From: Neomegalonema sp.
GTDB lineage: Bacteria; Pseudomonadota; Alphaproteobacteria; Rhodobacterales; Rhodobacteraceae
Direction of reading: 5' to 3'
DNA length: 53,944 bases
Assembly (NCBI GenBank): GCA_022760435.1
Contig: JALEFY010000015.1
Span: 1 to 53,944 of the forward strand
Shown in pieces: positions 20,393 to 28,410 of the stretch (its first letter is position 1; the number at the start of each line of letters is the position of its first letter). The notes beneath the pieces were generated by a model, which worked only from the letters and a program-made list of their open reading frames with translations, made no database searches and had not been told where the DNA came from. Made by a program: the position numbers and the translations under genes.

Positions 20393-21727
20393 TTATTTCG
20401 CCAGATCCAGCGCCTTCACATTCTTCAACAGTGGCAAGAGCGCGCCCATGTCCGGGCCGTGGCTCTGGCCGGTGAGCGCCTTGCGCAGCGGCATGAACAG
20501 GCCCTTGCCCTTGCGCCCGCTCGCCTTCTTCGCCGCATCGGCCCAGGCGGACCAGGTTTTCTCGTCCCAAGGGCGCGCCGGAGCCAGCGCCATGGCCTGC
20601 GCGACGAACTCGGCATCCTCGGGCGCGATATCGGGCTCCGCGCCCTCGCGCACAATCCCGGCCCAGAGCGCGATATCCGCGCGGCTGGTGAGATTGCCCG
20701 CCACCGCCGCCCAGAACGCCTCGGCCTCCTCGCCCTCGAGCCCCAGAGCGCGCAAGCTGTCCTCGACCGCAACGAGCGGCAGCGCGTGCAGGATCTTGGC
20801 GTTAAAGCCCCGCAATTCCTCGATATCGAACCGGGCTGGCGAGCGGCCAAAGCGGGTGATGTCGAAATTCTCCACCACCTGCGCGAGGCTCGCGCGCGGC
20901 TCGATCGGATCGGAGGTGCCGAGCCGGGCCATGAACGCCACCAGCGACAGCGCCTCCAGCCCCTCCTCGCGCAGCCCCTCCAGGGTGAGCGAGCCAAGCC
21001 GCTTGGAGAGCGCTTCGCCTTGCGGGCCGACCAGCAGCGAATGGTGGCCGAAAGTCGGGACCTCGAAACCCAGCGACTGGATCATCTGGATCTGGGTGGC
21101 GGTGTTGGTCACATGGTCCTCACCGCGCACGACATGGGTGATGCCCATCTCGCCATCATCAACCACCGAGCACGGGGTGTAGAGCCAGGACCCGTCCGCA
21201 CGGATCAGCACCGGATCGGAGACCGAGGCCAGATCCACCGAGGTCTCGCCGCGGATCTGATCCTCCCAGCCCACACGCACCTGATCGAGCTTGAAGCGCC
21301 AATGCGGGCGGCGGCCTTCGGCCTCGTACTCGGCCTTCTGCTTGGCGGTCAGCTTGAGCGCGGCGCGGTCATAGACCGGGGGCTTGCCCATCGAGGCCTG
21401 ACGCTTGCGGCGCAGCTCAAGTTCGGTCGGGGTTTCGTAGCAGGCATAGAGCAGACCCATCTCTTTCCACTTCGCCGCCGCCGCCTCATAGCGCTCCAGG
21501 CGCAGCGACTGACGCTCGAACCGGTCCCAATGCAGGCCCAGCCATTCGAGATCGCGCTTGGCAGCATCGACATATTCTTCCTTCGAGCGCTCGGGATCGG
21601 TGTCATCGATGCGCAGGATGAAGCTGCCCCCGGCCTTTTTCGCGGTCAGATAGGACAACAGCGCGGCGCGCAGGTTGCCGATATGAAGCTTGCCCGTGGG
21701 CGAGGGCGCGAAGCGAGTGGTGGTCAT
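20393..21727 (-). CDS. gltX: glutamyl-tRNA synthetase
   Basis: Class I synthetase for tRNA-Glu; 444 residues, the shorter alphaproteobacterial type. [18 protein letters not shown] carries the HIGH box, [19 protein letters not shown] is the family's second motif, and the KMSKS-like loop is [11 protein letters not shown]. Many alphaproteobacteria have two gltX genes, one misacylating tRNA-Gln for GatCAB; which type this is cannot be settled here. The ATG at 21727 begins directly before [11 protein letters not shown]; 40 residues are open upstream but do not match the family. Confidence 0.94.
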   Translation of the reverse strand: MTTTRFAPSPTGKLHIGNLRAALLSYLTAKKAGGSFILRIDDTDPERSKEEYVDAAKRDLEWLGLHWDRFERQSLRLERYEAAAAKWKEMGLLYACYETPTELELRRKRQASMGKPPVYDRAALKLTAKQKAEYEAEGRRPHWRFKLDQVRVGWEDQIRGETSVDLASVSDPVLIRADGSWLYTPCSVVDDGEMGITHVVRGEDHVTNTATQIQMIQSLGFEVPTFGHHSLLVGPQGEALSKRLGSLTLEGLREEGLEALSLVAFMARLGTSDPIEPRASLAQVVENFDITRFGRSPARFDIEELRGFNAKILHALPLVAVEDSLRALGLEGEEAEAFWAAVAGNLTSRADIALWAGIVREGAEPDIAPEDAEFVAQAMALAPARPWDEKTWSAWADAAKKASGRKGKGLFMPLRKALTGQSHGPDMGALLPLLKNVKALDLAK

Positions 21728-21913
21728 GTCCGCCAGATCCTGGAAATTGGAGGGCGCGCGCAAGATCGGCGCGCGATCAGGGCGCCTGTCTAGCGGAAAG
21801 CATATCTGTTTGCCAATGGGGCAAGAGTTTTGCTCCAGAACCGGCAATTCGCTGGATCCCGGGCGCAGGATCTGGCATCACGCCGGCTTGCCTGATCCTG
21901 ATGAGCGCTGCCG

Positions 21914-23068
21914 ATGTCTGAAGCCTATCCTCTTTCTCTTTTCGCTGCCTGTGCCCCGGGCATGGAGCGCTCGCTGGCCATGGAGGCGCGCGAGATCGGC
22001 TTTGGTCAGGCGAGGGCGGTGCCGGGCGGCGCGGTCTGGCAATCCAATTGGCCGGGCGTCTGGAAGGCCAATCTGCGCCTCAGTCTGGCAACCCGCGTCT
22101 TGCTTCGCATTGATGCGGCCGAGATCACCCATCTCTCCGACCTTGAGAAATGGCTGCGCAAGCTGCCCTGGCAACACATCCTGCCGCAGCGGCCGCGCCT
22201 TGATATCGAGGCGAGCGCGACCCGCTCGAAGATCTATCATACCGGCGCCATCGCCTCGCGGCTTGAAAAGGTGCTCAAGGGAACGATCGGCGCCGAGATC
22301 ACGCGCGAGGCAGAGATCACGGTGCTCGCCCGTATGGAGCGCGACTGGTGCACGATCAGCCTCGATACCTCGGGAGAGCCGCTCTACAAGCGCGGGTTCA
22401 AGCAGCAGGTGAACAAGGCACCCTTGCGCGAGACGCTGGCAGCGGGGTTCCTGCGCGATGCCGGCTATCGCGGCGATGCGCCCCTGCTCGACCCTATGTG
22501 CGGGTCGGGGACATTCCTGATCGAGGCGGCGCAAAGCGCGATGGGTCTGGCACCCGGACGCGCGCGCCCCTTCGCGTTTCAGTTTCTGCCCAGTTTCGAT
22601 GCGGGCGAATGGGAGGCTCTGCGGCGCAGCGCGGTGCCCGCCCCCCTCCGCGATGCGCTGCAAAGCGCGCCAGACGCCGCTCACCCGGCTCATCCGATCC
22701 TGGGCTTTGACCGCGATGCCGGTGCCGTCGCCATGACCCGCGCCAATCTTGAGCGGGCCGGGCTGGACGCTTATTGCACGGTCCGGCAGGGCGCGATCAG
22801 CGCTTTGGAGCGCCCGCAAGGCGCGCCGGGCCTCGTGATCGTCAACCCGCCCTATGGCGCGAGAATCAGCGCCGGGCAGCCGCTCGGCCCGTTGTACCGC
22901 GCCTTTGGAGAGGTGATGCGCGAGCGGTTCTCGGGCTGGCGGGTGGCCCTGCTGACCAGCGAGGAAGGGTTGGCGCGCGCTTGCGCCCTGCCCTGGAAGA
23001 AGCCCGGACCGCCGATCCCGCATGGCCCCTTGCGCATCCAGCTCTACCAGACCGGTGTGCTTGCCTGA
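21914..23068 (+). CDS. THUMP-type class I SAM-dependent RNA methyltransferase (RlmL N-terminal-like)
   Basis: A 384-residue protein resembling the N6/N2-guanine rRNA methyltransferases of the RlmL/Trm11-like group. An N-terminal ferredoxin-like and THUMP region covers about 1-160; the methyltransferase domain has the SAM-binding DPMCGSGTFLIEAA (about 193-206) and the catalytic VNPPYGARI (N-P-P-Y). LYKRGFKQQVNKAPLRETLAAG between them is a family hallmark. The target base is probably a 23S rRNA or tRNA guanine, by family. It is divergent from gltX. Downstream is a hairpin array rather than a standard terminator. Confidence 0.87.
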   Translation: MSEAYPLSLFAACAPGMERSLAMEAREIGFGQARAVPGGAVWQSNWPGVWKANLRLSLATRVLLRIDAAEITHLSDLEKWLRKLPWQHILPQRPRLDIEASATRSKIYHTGAIASRLEKVLKGTIGAEITREAEITVLARMERDWCTISLDTSGEPLYKRGFKQQVNKAPLRETLAAGFLRDAGYRGDAPLLDPMCGSGTFLIEAAQSAMGLAPGRARPFAFQFLPSFDAGEWEALRRSAVPAPLRDALQSAPDAAHPAHPILGFDRDAGAVAMTRANLERAGLDAYCTVRQGAISALERPQGAPGLVIVNPPYGARISAGQPLGPLYRAFGEVMRERFSGWRVALLTSEEGLARACALPWKKPGPPIPHGPLRIQLYQTGVLA

Positions 23069-23383
23069 GAGGCTTTCGCCCGGCGCGCCCGATACAAGAG
23101 CACTCGATATTCTCGGATGAGGGCCAATCCGCCCTTCTTGATTCCAGGGTGAGGGCGTAGCCGCCCTGCATGTTTCCAGTTTGAGGGCGTAGCCGCCCTG
23201 CGTGTTTCCCGTTTGAGGGCGTAGCCGCCCTTCTTGCAGACAGCGCCATTTGGGCTTATACGCAAAGTGAACAGGCGCGGCGCTCGGACCCGATTGGCGG
23301 TCAGCGCCGCGCTGTTTTGTTTTCGTGCGACCGACCCGCTCAAGGCCCGGCGGTCGCACCGGATCGAAGAGGGAGGATCTGCC
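23069..23383. other. 315-base gap with hairpin array and purC leader
   Basis: The region between the RNA methyltransferase stop and purC contains the 32-bp tandem hairpin array (23119-23246, listed separately) and about 135 further bases with no recognised site except the purC ribosome site GGGAGG. Minus-strand open frames across the array are products of the repeat and do not look coding. Confidence 0.6.
23119..23246. repeat. four-copy 32-bp tandem repeat of a hairpin
   Basis: The 17-bp core GAGGGCGTAGCCGCCCT begins at 23151, 23183 and 23215, with a diverged copy at 23119; the spacing is exactly 32 bp each time. Each core can fold with arms AGGGCG and CGCCCT around TAGC. The 15-base linkers are themselves similar (GCATGTTTCCAGTTT, GCGTGTTTCCCGTTT). 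The array lies between a methyltransferase gene and purC. Confidence 0.9.
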
Positions 23384-24148
23384 ATGAGCCGCCGCAGACT
23401 GGTCTATGAGGGCAAGGCCAAGATCCTGTATGAGGGCCCGGAGCCCGGCACGCTGATCCAGTATTTCAAGGATGATGCGACCGCCGGCAATGGCGAGAAA
23501 CATGCGATCATCGATGGCAAGGGTGTGCTCAACAATCGCATCTGCGAGCATGTGATGGGCGCGCTCAACGGGATGGGCGTGCCGACCCATTTCATCAAAC
23601 GGCTCAACATGCGCGAGCAACTGATCCGCGCTTGCGAGATCATCCCGCTCGAAGTGGTGGTGCGCAATGTCGCGGCCGGATCGATGGCCAAACGCCTCGG
23701 GATCGAAGAGGGCGAGCCCTTGCCGCGGCCGATTGTCGAATATTATTTCAAGGACGACAAACTGGGCGACCCGATGGTCACCGAAGAGCATATCGTCGCC
23801 TTCAACTGGGCCACCCAGGCCGATCTGGACGATATGGTCGCCATCGCCCTGCGGGTGAATGATTTCATGTCCGGCATGTTCCTGGGCGCGGGGCTCAAGC
23901 TCATCGATTTCAAGATCGAGATGGGCCGGATCTTTGACGGCGATTTCCAGCGGATCATCCTCGCCGATGAAATCTCGCCCGATAGCTGCCGTCTGTGGGA
24001 CCTCAAGACCAATCAGAAGTTTGACAAGGACGTGTTCCGCCGCGATCTGGGTAGCTTGATCGAGGCTTACTCGGAAGTCGCGCGCCGCCTTGGCATCATG
24101 CAGGAAAATACGGCCGCGCCCGCCTCGGGGCCGAAACTGGTCAGCTGA
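23384..24148 (+). CDS. purC: phosphoribosylaminoimidazole-succinocarboxamide synthase
   Basis: SAICAR synthase of de novo purine synthesis: CAIR + aspartate + ATP. 254 residues, standard. It opens with [20 protein letters not shown] (ATP-binding glycine strand), then [26 protein letters not shown], and [16 protein letters not shown]-type motif ([16 protein letters not shown]). GGGAGG lies 7-8 bases before the ATG. First of the purC-purS-purQ run; purS starts 11 bases after its stop. Confidence 0.97.
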   Translation: MSRRRLVYEGKAKILYEGPEPGTLIQYFKDDATAGNGEKHAIIDGKGVLNNRICEHVMGALNGMGVPTHFIKRLNMREQLIRACEIIPLEVVVRNVAAGSMAKRLGIEEGEPLPRPIVEYYFKDDKLGDPMVTEEHIVAFNWATQADLDDMVAIALRVNDFMSGMFLGAGLKLIDFKIEMGRIFDGDFQRIILADEISPDSCRLWDLKTNQKFDKDVFRRDLGSLIEAYSEVARRLGIMQENTAAPASGPKLVS

Positions 24149-24159
24149 AAGGAAGTGAA

Positions 24160-24405
24160 ATGAGCCTCAAGGCACGCGTCCATGTCACGCTCAAGAACGG
24201 TGTGCTCGACCCGCAGGGCGAGGCCATCCGCCAATCCCTTGGCGCGCTCGGCTTTGACGGGGTCGAGAAAGTGCGTCAAGGCAAGGTGATCGAATTGCTG
24301 CTCGATGATGGCGACCCGGCGGCGGCCAAGGCCAAGGTCGAGGCGATGTGCGAAAAGCTGCTCGCCAATACCGTGATCGAGAATTACGCGGTCGAGATCG
24401 GCTGA
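24160..24405 (+). CDS. purS: phosphoribosylformylglycinamidine synthase, PurS subunit
   Basis: The small structural subunit of the three-part FGAM synthase (PurS/PurQ/PurL). 81 residues, with the usual start [20 protein letters not shown] and the [12 protein letters not shown] strand. The ribosome site GGAAG sits just before the ATG. Between it and purQ are a G/C hairpin and a 14-bp tandem repeat. Confidence 0.95.
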   Translation: MSLKARVHVTLKNGVLDPQGEAIRQSLGALGFDGVEKVRQGKVIELLLDDGDPAAAKAKVEAMCEKLLANTVIENYAVEIG

Positions 24406-24434
24406 ACCACCCTCGTCTGACCTGCGTCATCCTC

Positions 24435-24451
24435 GGGGGGGAGCGCCCCCC
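24435..24451. other. G7/C6 hairpin in the purS-purQ gap
   Basis: GGGGGGG-AGCG-CCCCCC forms a six-base G-C stem 29 bases after the purS stop. There is no T-run, so it is more likely a transcript-stability or attenuation hairpin than a full terminator. Confidence 0.45.
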
Positions 24452-24461
24452 ACTTCCACAA

Positions 24462-24517
24462 GGCAAAACCCTTCTGGCAAAACCCTTCTGGCAAAACCCT
24501 TCTGGCAAAACCCTTCT
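24462..24517. repeat. four-copy 14-bp tandem repeat before purQ
   Basis: GGCAAAACCCTTCT is repeated exactly four times at 24462, 24476, 24490 and 24504, ending 13 bases before the purQ ATG. Copies are identical, suggesting recent slippage expansion. Confidence 0.95.
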
Positions 24518-24530
24518 GCAAGGCAAATCC

Positions 24531-25226
24531 ATGAAAACCGCCATCCTCGTCTTTCCCGGCTCGAATTGCGATCGCGATCTCGCTGTCGCCTTTGAACGCG
24601 CAACAGGCGAGAGGCCGATGATGATCTGGCACAAGGAAACCGAGCTGCCCGCGGGCATCGATGTGCTCGGGGTGCCTGGCGGGTTCTCCTTTGGCGATTA
24701 CCTGCGCTGCGGTGCCATTGCCGCGCGCTCGCCGATCATGGGCGCCGTGCGCGATTTTGCCGGTCGTGGCGGGCATGTCCTGGGGATCTGCAACGGCTTT
24801 CAGGTGCTGATCGAGGCGGGCTTGCTGCCCGGGGCACTGATGCGCAACCAGGGGCTCGATTATATCTGCCGCGATGTGCTGCTGAAGGTGGAAACCACCG
24901 CCTGCCCCTTCACCCATGGCTATCAGCTCGAAGAGGTGCTGCGGATACCGATTGCGCATCATGACGGCAATTACTTCGCCGATGAGGCTGTGCTGGACCA
25001 GCTTGAGGGCGAGGGGCGTGTGGCGTTTCGCTACACCGATGCGCAAGGGGCGAGTGTTGCTTCTGCCAACCCGAACGGGTCGGCGCGCAATATCGCTGGC
25101 ATTCTTTCTGAAAACCGGCGCGTGCTGGGAATGATGCCCCACCCCGAGCGCCTGTGCGATGCTGCGCAAGGCGGGATCGATGGCGCCCGGATGTTCTCCG
25201 GCATGCTCGCCCAGATCGCCGCCTGA
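24531..25226 (+). CDS. purQ: phosphoribosylformylglycinamidine synthase, PurQ glutaminase subunit
   Basis: Supplies ammonia from glutamine to PurL for FGAM synthesis. 231 residues, a class-I glutamine amidotransferase with the nucleophile Cys87 in GICNGFQVL and His204/Glu206 in MPHPE; the start [12 protein letters not shown] is diagnostic. The only ribosome site is a weak AAGG, immediately after the 14-bp repeat, so the repeat length may influence translation. purL does not follow; an M18 aminopeptidase gene comes next. Confidence 0.96.
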   Translation: MKTAILVFPGSNCDRDLAVAFERATGERPMMIWHKETELPAGIDVLGVPGGFSFGDYLRCGAIAARSPIMGAVRDFAGRGGHVLGICNGFQVLIEAGLLPGALMRNQGLDYICRDVLLKVETTACPFTHGYQLEEVLRIPIAHHDGNYFADEAVLDQLEGEGRVAFRYTDAQGASVASANPNGSARNIAGILSENRRVLGMMPHPERLCDAAQGGIDGARMFSGMLAQIAA

Positions 25227-25306
25227 CTTCCCCCACCGCCCCCCCTCGCCCTGCTGACCGAGCGCGCAAGCCCTCCCGCATCGCGCGCATCGCTGGAGCC
25301 CGCTTC

Positions 25307-26596
25307 ATGCCCGAACTCGACTTTCTCACCAAGACGCTGGGGAGCGCGCTTTCTCCCTATCACCTGACCGATCACCTGGTTGAGGCGCTCGCCGAGGGCG
25401 GCTTTGAGCAAGTGAGCCTCGGTGCGAACCCGAAACTGGTCGCTGGCGGGCGCTATATCCTGCGCAAGGGTGCCAAGACCTTCTGCGCCTGGGTGCAAGG
25501 ATCATCAAAGACCGCTCCGGTGCATCTGCTTTCGGCCCATTCGGATTTCCCGGCGCTTCGGCTGCGGCCCAACAGTTTCGAGATCTATAACGGGCTATGC
25601 GCCTTTCAGGCCGAGCTCTATGGCGGACCGCTGACCGGCACCTGGTTTGATCGCGATCTGCGCGTTGCCGGGCTGGTGGTGAGCTTCCAGGATGGCCGCC
25701 TTCAGCAACAGCGCGTGGCCCCCGAGAAGCTGCGCGCGCGGGTCAGCTCCACCGCGCCGCATCTGTTCAAGACCGCCGATGAAGCCCACCGCGCCGCTGA
25801 GGGCGTGCTGCACTGCGTTTTCGACCTTGCCCGACAGGACCCGGAGGCGCATTTCCTCTCGCTCATCGCCGCCGAACTCGACATCGCTCCGGAAGCGATC
25901 GTCGAGATGGATCTCTGGCTCAGCCATGATCAGGCGCCGCAGCGCTTTGGCCAGGATGGCGCTTTGCTCAGCTCGCATGCGCTCGACAATGCCAGTTCCG
26001 ATGCGATGATGGTCGAGGCGCTGCTGCGCTGCGAGGCTCCGGCGGCCACGGCGATGATCGGGGTTTTCGATGTCGAGGAAGTTGGGAGCTCCGCCTGGTC
26101 GGGGGCAGCGGCGAATTTCCTGCCGGAGATGCTTCGCCAGATTGCGCCAAGCTGCGGGTATAAGGACTTTACCCGCTTCACCGGCGACAGTCTGCATATC
26201 TCCATCGATGTCGCCCATGCGGTTGGCAAGCAGGACGGGCCAGCCTTTGCCGATGGCAATGCGCCCAAACTCGCGCAAGGCCCGGTGATCAAGCTCGGCG
26301 CGCCCGGGCGCTATTGCTACTCGCCACATATCGTTGGCCTGCTCAAGCATCTGGCGCGCGAGCACGATATTCCGTTGCAGCATTTCATGTATCCCAATGG
26401 CTGGCGGCGCGGCGGCTCGCTCGCGCCCTATCTGGCGACCGGCACCGGCATTCGCACCCAGGATTTCGGCATTGCGATCCATGCCATGCACTCGATCCGC
26501 GAGATGGGGGCGGTGCGCGACTACGCGCTTGGGGTCGATCTGATGGCCGCTTTCCTGAATGCTGCCCCGCAAAGCGATCTGGGCGCGGTTGAATAG
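25307..26596 (+). CDS. M18-family aminopeptidase, divergent at one metal ligand
   Basis: A 429-residue protein of the M18 (aspartyl aminopeptidase/ApeB-like) family. Recognisable motifs: VHLLSAHSDFPALRLRP (metal His), GTWFDRDLRVAGLVV, SHALDNASSDAMMVEALL (metal Asp), GVFDVEEVGSSAWSGAA (catalytic Glu pair) and IAIHAMHSIREM (metal His). In the segment where family members have Asn-Asp before a CGST/CGTTIGP run, this protein reads YPNGWRRGGSLAPYLAT, so the expected Asp is Gly365. It may be inactive, use other metal geometry, or be a distinct subgroup. The start is set to ATG 25307 because the family N-terminus begins there. Confidence 0.8.
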   Translation: MPELDFLTKTLGSALSPYHLTDHLVEALAEGGFEQVSLGANPKLVAGGRYILRKGAKTFCAWVQGSSKTAPVHLLSAHSDFPALRLRPNSFEIYNGLCAFQAELYGGPLTGTWFDRDLRVAGLVVSFQDGRLQQQRVAPEKLRARVSSTAPHLFKTADEAHRAAEGVLHCVFDLARQDPEAHFLSLIAAELDIAPEAIVEMDLWLSHDQAPQRFGQDGALLSSHALDNASSDAMMVEALLRCEAPAATAMIGVFDVEEVGSSAWSGAAANFLPEMLRQIAPSCGYKDFTRFTGDSLHISIDVAHAVGKQDGPAFADGNAPKLAQGPVIKLGAPGRYCYSPHIVGLLKHLAREHDIPLQHFMYPNGWRRGGSLAPYLATGTGIRTQDFGIAIHAMHSIREMGAVRDYALGVDLMAAFLNAAPQSDLGAVE

Positions 26597-26723
26597 GGCC
26601 TGCCGATACGCGGGGTCGGCGAGTCCCCCCTTCGATTGGCCCCTAGCCAAGCGCGCCTCGCTATGAAACCCTGCCCCTCCCTCCCCTCGCCTTTTCGGCG
26701 AGCAAGAAAGAAATGGTCATCTG

Positions 26724-28217
26724 ATGCTCGAAAAAATTCAGGTCAAGAAATCCGATGCAGGCGACGCACTCAAGGGCGTGGATTGCCTGCTGATGATCGG
26801 CGGTGAGAAATCCGGCTTTGATGTCAGCCTCAAAGGGGTGACGGTGGAGCCGTCCGCCTGCTGGCAAGCCGCACAGCGCGAGAAGGATCCGGTGAAGGAT
26901 TTCATGATCGCCGGGGCCGACAAGCCGGTGGCGATCCATTGTCTGCCGCTCAAAAAACAGGGCGAGACGGATTATCAGCGCATCGGCGCGGCGGCCGGGA
27001 CGCGGCTGCGGGCGAAGCCTTATGGCAGCGTCGTACTCGCCCTGGGTGATGATCTGGAGATCGACAAGGATGCCGTCGCTGCCCTTCTGCGCGGGCTCAT
27101 CATCGCGGCCGAGCCCAAGCTGAGCTACAAGAAGGACGACAAGGCCGCCAAACCGGACGATATCGAGCTGACCGTCCTGCATGGCAATGACGCGCTCAGC
27201 TTCACCAAAAAGCAGCTTAAACCGGTTCTGGAGACGGCGCGCGCAGTGCTCATCGCCCGCACGCTCACGGCAATGCCGGCTAATCATCTGGGCCCCGAAG
27301 AGTTCAAGGATTACTGCCTCGGGCTCGAAGATGACACGCTCGGCGTACGGGTTCTTGATCGCAAGGAGCTGACCAAGCAGGGCTTTCGCGGGCTGCTGGC
27401 GGTTGCACAAGGTTCCGAGCAACCGGCCTATGTGGTCGAGCTGTTCGACAAGCGCGCCAAGGGCAAGCCGGATGTGTCGCTGATTGGCAAGGGCGTGTGC
27501 TTTGACAGTGGCGGCCTGTCGCTCAAACCGGCGACCTCGATGCCGGAAATGAACATGGATATGGCTGGCGCTGCAACCGTGGTCGGCGCCATGTGGCTGC
27601 TCACCCGCGCGGCCAAGCCGGTCGGCTATGTCGGCTCGATCGGGCTGGTCGAGAACATGCCCAGCGGCACGGCCTATCGCCCCGGTGATGTGCTGGAGAT
27701 GCGTTCGGGCAAGACGGTCGAGATCCTCAACACGGATGCGGAAGGCCGCCTGGTGCTGGCCGATGTGCTCGACTGGTCGGCGAAGGAGCATGAGCCCAAG
27801 GTGCTCATCGACTTTGCCACCCTCACGGGCGCGATCATCATCGGGCTTGGTCATGACGATGCCGGGCTGTTCTCCAATTCCGATGGCCTGTCCGAGGCCC
27901 TGCTCAGCGCCGCCAAGGCCGCCGATGAAGGGATGTGGCGTCTGCCGCTGCATGACAGCCATCGCAAGGCAATCGAGTCGCAGGTGGCCGATATCAAGCA
28001 GACCGGCGGGCGCGCTTCGGGTTCTGCCACCGCCGCCACCTTCCTGGGCGAGTTTGTGGGCGATCGGCCCTGGGCGCATCTCGATATCGCCGGTGTGGCC
28101 TTCACCGACAAGGACACGGTCTATTCGCCCTCCGGCGCGACCGGTTGGGGCGTGATGATGCTCGAGCGGCTGGTGGAGACCCTCTCTGCTGGCAAGGTCG
28201 GCGTCGACAAGGACTGA
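26724..28217 (+). CDS. pepA: leucyl aminopeptidase (M17)
   Basis: A cytosolic di-zinc/manganese aminopeptidase of 497 residues, normal length. The N-terminal domain is variable; the catalytic domain shows LIGKGVCFDSGGLSLKP (metal Lys and Asp), MNMDMAGAATVVGAM (metal Asp) and NTDAEGRLVLADVL (Asp/Glu ligands and catalytic Arg), the M17 fingerprint. Such enzymes recycle peptides and sometimes moonlight as DNA-binding proteins (PepA in E. coli). It lies 127 bases after the M18 gene, with two peptidases in tandem suggesting a shared peptide-turnover role. Confidence 0.95.
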   Translation: MLEKIQVKKSDAGDALKGVDCLLMIGGEKSGFDVSLKGVTVEPSACWQAAQREKDPVKDFMIAGADKPVAIHCLPLKKQGETDYQRIGAAAGTRLRAKPYGSVVLALGDDLEIDKDAVAALLRGLIIAAEPKLSYKKDDKAAKPDDIELTVLHGNDALSFTKKQLKPVLETARAVLIARTLTAMPANHLGPEEFKDYCLGLEDDTLGVRVLDRKELTKQGFRGLLAVAQGSEQPAYVVELFDKRAKGKPDVSLIGKGVCFDSGGLSLKPATSMPEMNMDMAGAATVVGAMWLLTRAAKPVGYVGSIGLVENMPSGTAYRPGDVLEMRSGKTVEILNTDAEGRLVLADVLDWSAKEHEPKVLIDFATLTGAIIIGLGHDDAGLFSNSDGLSEALLSAAKAADEGMWRLPLHDSHRKAIESQVADIKQTGGRASGSATAATFLGEFVGDRPWAHLDIAGVAFTDKDTVYSPSGATGWGVMMLERLVETLSAGKVGVDKD

Positions 28218-28410
28218 CGCGAACAGCGCAGGCGATACGAGCGGCGGCGGGCTTCCTGCTGCCGCCAAAGCGCCTTTGCGCCAGCCGGAACCGGCCTTTT
28301 CCGAGCCGCCCCCCAGAGTTCTTCGCGCACTGCCTGCGCCCGATCCACGATCACAAAACTGTTGCAGCCGCAGGATAGAGACGAGACGACTCAGTTAACG
28401 GAGGACTCTC

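Noticed and set aside
20330-21793. plus-strand open frame opposite gltX
   Set aside because: GluRS motifs on the minus strand settle the coding strand.
23119-23246. CRISPR array
   Set aside because: The 15-base spacers are near copies of each other and too short, and there is no cas gene; it is a plain tandem repeat.
23044-23385. minus-strand short proteins with GGYAL/RAATPS repeats
   Set aside because: These peptides are translations of the hairpin repeat and vary only with its copies; no ribosome site or family.
24406-24530. purine riboswitch before purQ
   Set aside because: No purine-aptamer loop-loop motif can be seen; the gap is filled by a simple hairpin and the 14-bp repeat.
28243-28266. 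terminator after pepA
   Set aside because: GGCGGC...GCCGCC can pair, but the loop is large and no T-run follows.
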